Assembly: GCA_030832235.1 (NCBI GenBank)
Contig: JAURJO010000349.1
Coordinates: 1 to 15,613, forward strand
Direction of reading: 5' to 3'
Source: Verrucomicrobiota bacterium
GTDB taxonomy: Bacteria > Verrucomicrobiota > Verrucomicrobiia > Opitutales > Opitutaceae
DNA: 15,613 nucleotides
Below are positions 14,493 to 15,613 of the stretch, in pieces; positions within the stretch are counted from its first letter, which is position 1, and each line of letters starts with the position of its first letter. The position numbers and the translations under genes are program-made. Below the pieces are notes generated by a model. That model saw only the letters and a list, made by a program, of their open reading frames with translations. It did no database searches and was not told the origin of the DNA.

Positions 14493-15029
14493 GGCGGAAA
14501 GCGATCGAATGACATCTCTCCGACCCCGCCTGAACCGAAAAGTGCCTACCCGGCGCGGCTCCGCCGCGTCGCGATGGATGAGGGATCTAGCATTTCTATA
14601 CCGCGTGACTCAGCAGGTGGCAGGGAGTAAGGGGAAATAGCATCTCCCTCGGCAGCCGCGAGATCCGCGGTGAGCTCCGGGGCTTTTCAAACCGCCTTCG
14701 GCCGTCGTGGTTGTCCGTGGTGGCTCCCCGCGGAGCTTTTTCGAAGCGCCTGCGGCCGTCATGGTTTCTGTATAGACCGGGGTCGCCGGCCCCCGGCTAC
14801 AGACGAACCACATTATCCGTGTTAATTCGTGTCCATCCGTGGTTGCCACCTCGCGGAGCGGTTCGGAAACACCTTCAGCCGTCGATCCCGTGGCCACACC
14901 AAACGAGGCGATGGCGAGCTGGACGGAATTCCGAGGTTTCCGTGAATTCCGTGGGCCACTCTCAATGCATACCGAAACCACCCTCCACGGCTGAACAGAC
15001 CTGTGAAGGGCGGCTGCCGCGCAGCGGCG
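14493..15029. repeat. 537-bp non-coding stretch with mosaic interspersed repeats
   Basis: No credible gene. From about 14670 the stretch is made of degenerate modules. A unit of the type GCGGAGC-TTTTTCGAAGCG-CCTGCGGCCGTC occurs roughly three times (about 14669-14710, 14729-14765, 14852-14893). An inverted repeat (14768-14802) and a block of TCCGTG-type words (14815-14845, ending CATCCGTGGTTG) follow, then TTTCCGTGAATTCCGTGG near 14937. The same module order occurs at 5149-5346. A small GCTGC/GCAGC stem (15013-15025) just after the recA stop has no T-run. The part nearest the Sel1 gene (14493-14640) shows only a CGCGG/CCGCG stem (14554-14568). Confidence 0.7.
14768..14802. repeat. Imperfect inverted repeat with CCCCGGCTACA arm
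   Basis: The left arm is CTGTA-TAGA-CCGGGG (14768-14782) and the right arm CCCCGGCTACAG (14791-14802), so the outer CTGTA/TACAG and inner CCGGGG/CCCCGG pair around a short loop, with extra bases on the left side. The right arm's CCCCGGCTACA is identical to 5190-5200 in the other intergenic hairpin. It looks like a folded unit of a dispersed repeat family. Confidence 0.6.
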
Positions 15030-15613
15030 TTACTCGGCGGCTTCGCCGGTGACGGTAGCGCCGCCGGTGACGTTCACCTTCTCGAGAACCGCCTTCTGGA
15101 TCTTCTCGGCGAGCTCGGGCTTTTCGCGGAGCGCGAGCTTGGCGGCGTCGCGGCCCTGGCCGACGAGGTTGCCCTCGAACGCGATCCACGCGCCCTTCTT
15201 CTCGAGAATGCGGTGCTCGAGGCCGAGATCGAGAAGCGAGCCCAGCTTCGAGATGCCCTCGTCGTACATGATGTCGAATTCGCACTCGGTGAACGGCGGC
15301 GATACCTTGTTCTTCACCACCTTGATCTTGGTGCGGTTACCCACGACCCGGCCCTCGGGCGTCTTGATCTGGTCCTTGCGGCGGATGTCGATGCGGACGG
15401 AAGCGAAGAACTTGAGCGCGCGGCCGCCGGAGGTGGTCTCGGGGTTGCCAAACATCACGCCGATCTTCTCGCGGATCTGATTCGTGAAGATGCACACGCA
15501 GTTGGTCTTGCTCACGCCGGCGGTGAGTCGGCGCCTCGCCTGGCTCATGAGGCGGGCCTGCGCCCCGACGGTGGCGTCACCCATCTGGCCGTCGAGCTCG
15601 GCCTTGGTCGTGA
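15030..15613 (-). CDS. recA: RecA recombinase, C-terminal part (5' end beyond the window)
   Basis: Open at the window edge; about 194 C-terminal residues are visible, ending at TAA (15032-15030). The sequence is unmistakably RecA: TKAELDGQMGDATVGAQARL, MSQARRRLTAGVSKT, IFTNQIREKIGVMFGNPETT and SGGRALKFFASVRIDIRR cover the ATPase core with the L1 and L2 DNA-binding loops (FGNPETTSGGRALKF is L2). The C-terminal domain with KKGAWIAFEGNLVGQGRDAA follows. The tail ends in TGGATVTGEAAE and lacks the long run of acidic residues at the end of E. coli RecA. RecA coats single-stranded DNA, pairs it with homologous duplex and promotes LexA cleavage in SOS. Nothing broken is visible in this half; Walker A and the start lie outside the window. 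Confidence 0.97.
   Translation of the reverse strand, partial: TTKAELDGQMGDATVGAQARLMSQARRRLTAGVSKTNCVCIFTNQIREKIGVMFGNPETTSGGRALKFFASVRIDIRRKDQIKTPEGRVVGNRTKIKVVKNKVSPPFTECEFDIMYDEGISKLGSLLDLGLEHRILEKKGAWIAFEGNLVGQGRDAAKLALREKPELAEKIQKAVLEKVNVTGGATVTGEAAE

Overview
The window is GC-rich bacterial chromosome, almost fully coding. It most likely comes from a member of the Verrucomicrobiota, probably near Opitutaceae. This is inferred from several things together: a secreted PQQ-like beta-propeller protein, two sugar phosphate isomerase/epimerase-type proteins (one with a Tat signal), a bacterial CE15-like esterase, degenerate interspersed intergenic repeats, and starts that lack Shine-Dalgarno sequences. 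The taxonomic call is an inference; only a RecA or marker-gene search would settle it. No tRNA, rRNA, CRISPR array, insertion sequence or phage gene was seen.

Left part (1-3324, minus strand): a run of envelope genes transcribed right to left. It starts with a glycine-zipper, Tyr/Gly-rich exported protein. Three lipoproteins follow: LpoB-like (putative activator of a class A penicillin-binding protein), a COG3014-type TPR-containing lipoprotein, and a YcfL-like lipoprotein. Last is the N-terminus of an unrecognised secreted protein that runs off the window. Tight spacing suggests one operon for at least the last four.

Middle (3437-8101): a divergently transcribed secreted beta-propeller protein, then about 500 bp of repeat-rich intergenic DNA, then a cytosolic sugar phosphate isomerase/epimerase. 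Convergent to that lies a CE15-like (glucuronoyl esterase family) gene interrupted by one in-frame amber codon. A small DUF3253 gene follows.

Right part (8157-12569, minus strand): a three-gene ABC export operon in the order ATPase, FtsX-type permease, HlyD/RND-type adaptor. It is divergent from a Tat-exported isomerase-like protein (12728-13696). The 158-bp gap between them holds a good terminator-like hairpin with a competing upstream pairing, on the strand of the isomerase gene.

End (13740-15613, minus strand): a Sel1-repeat secreted protein, a second repeat-rich intergenic stretch whose modules recur in the same order as in the first, and the C-terminal half of recA. The best leads are the amber-interrupted esterase, the two collinear mosaic intergenic repeats, the attenuator-like leader, and the absence of Shine-Dalgarno sequences at every start examined.
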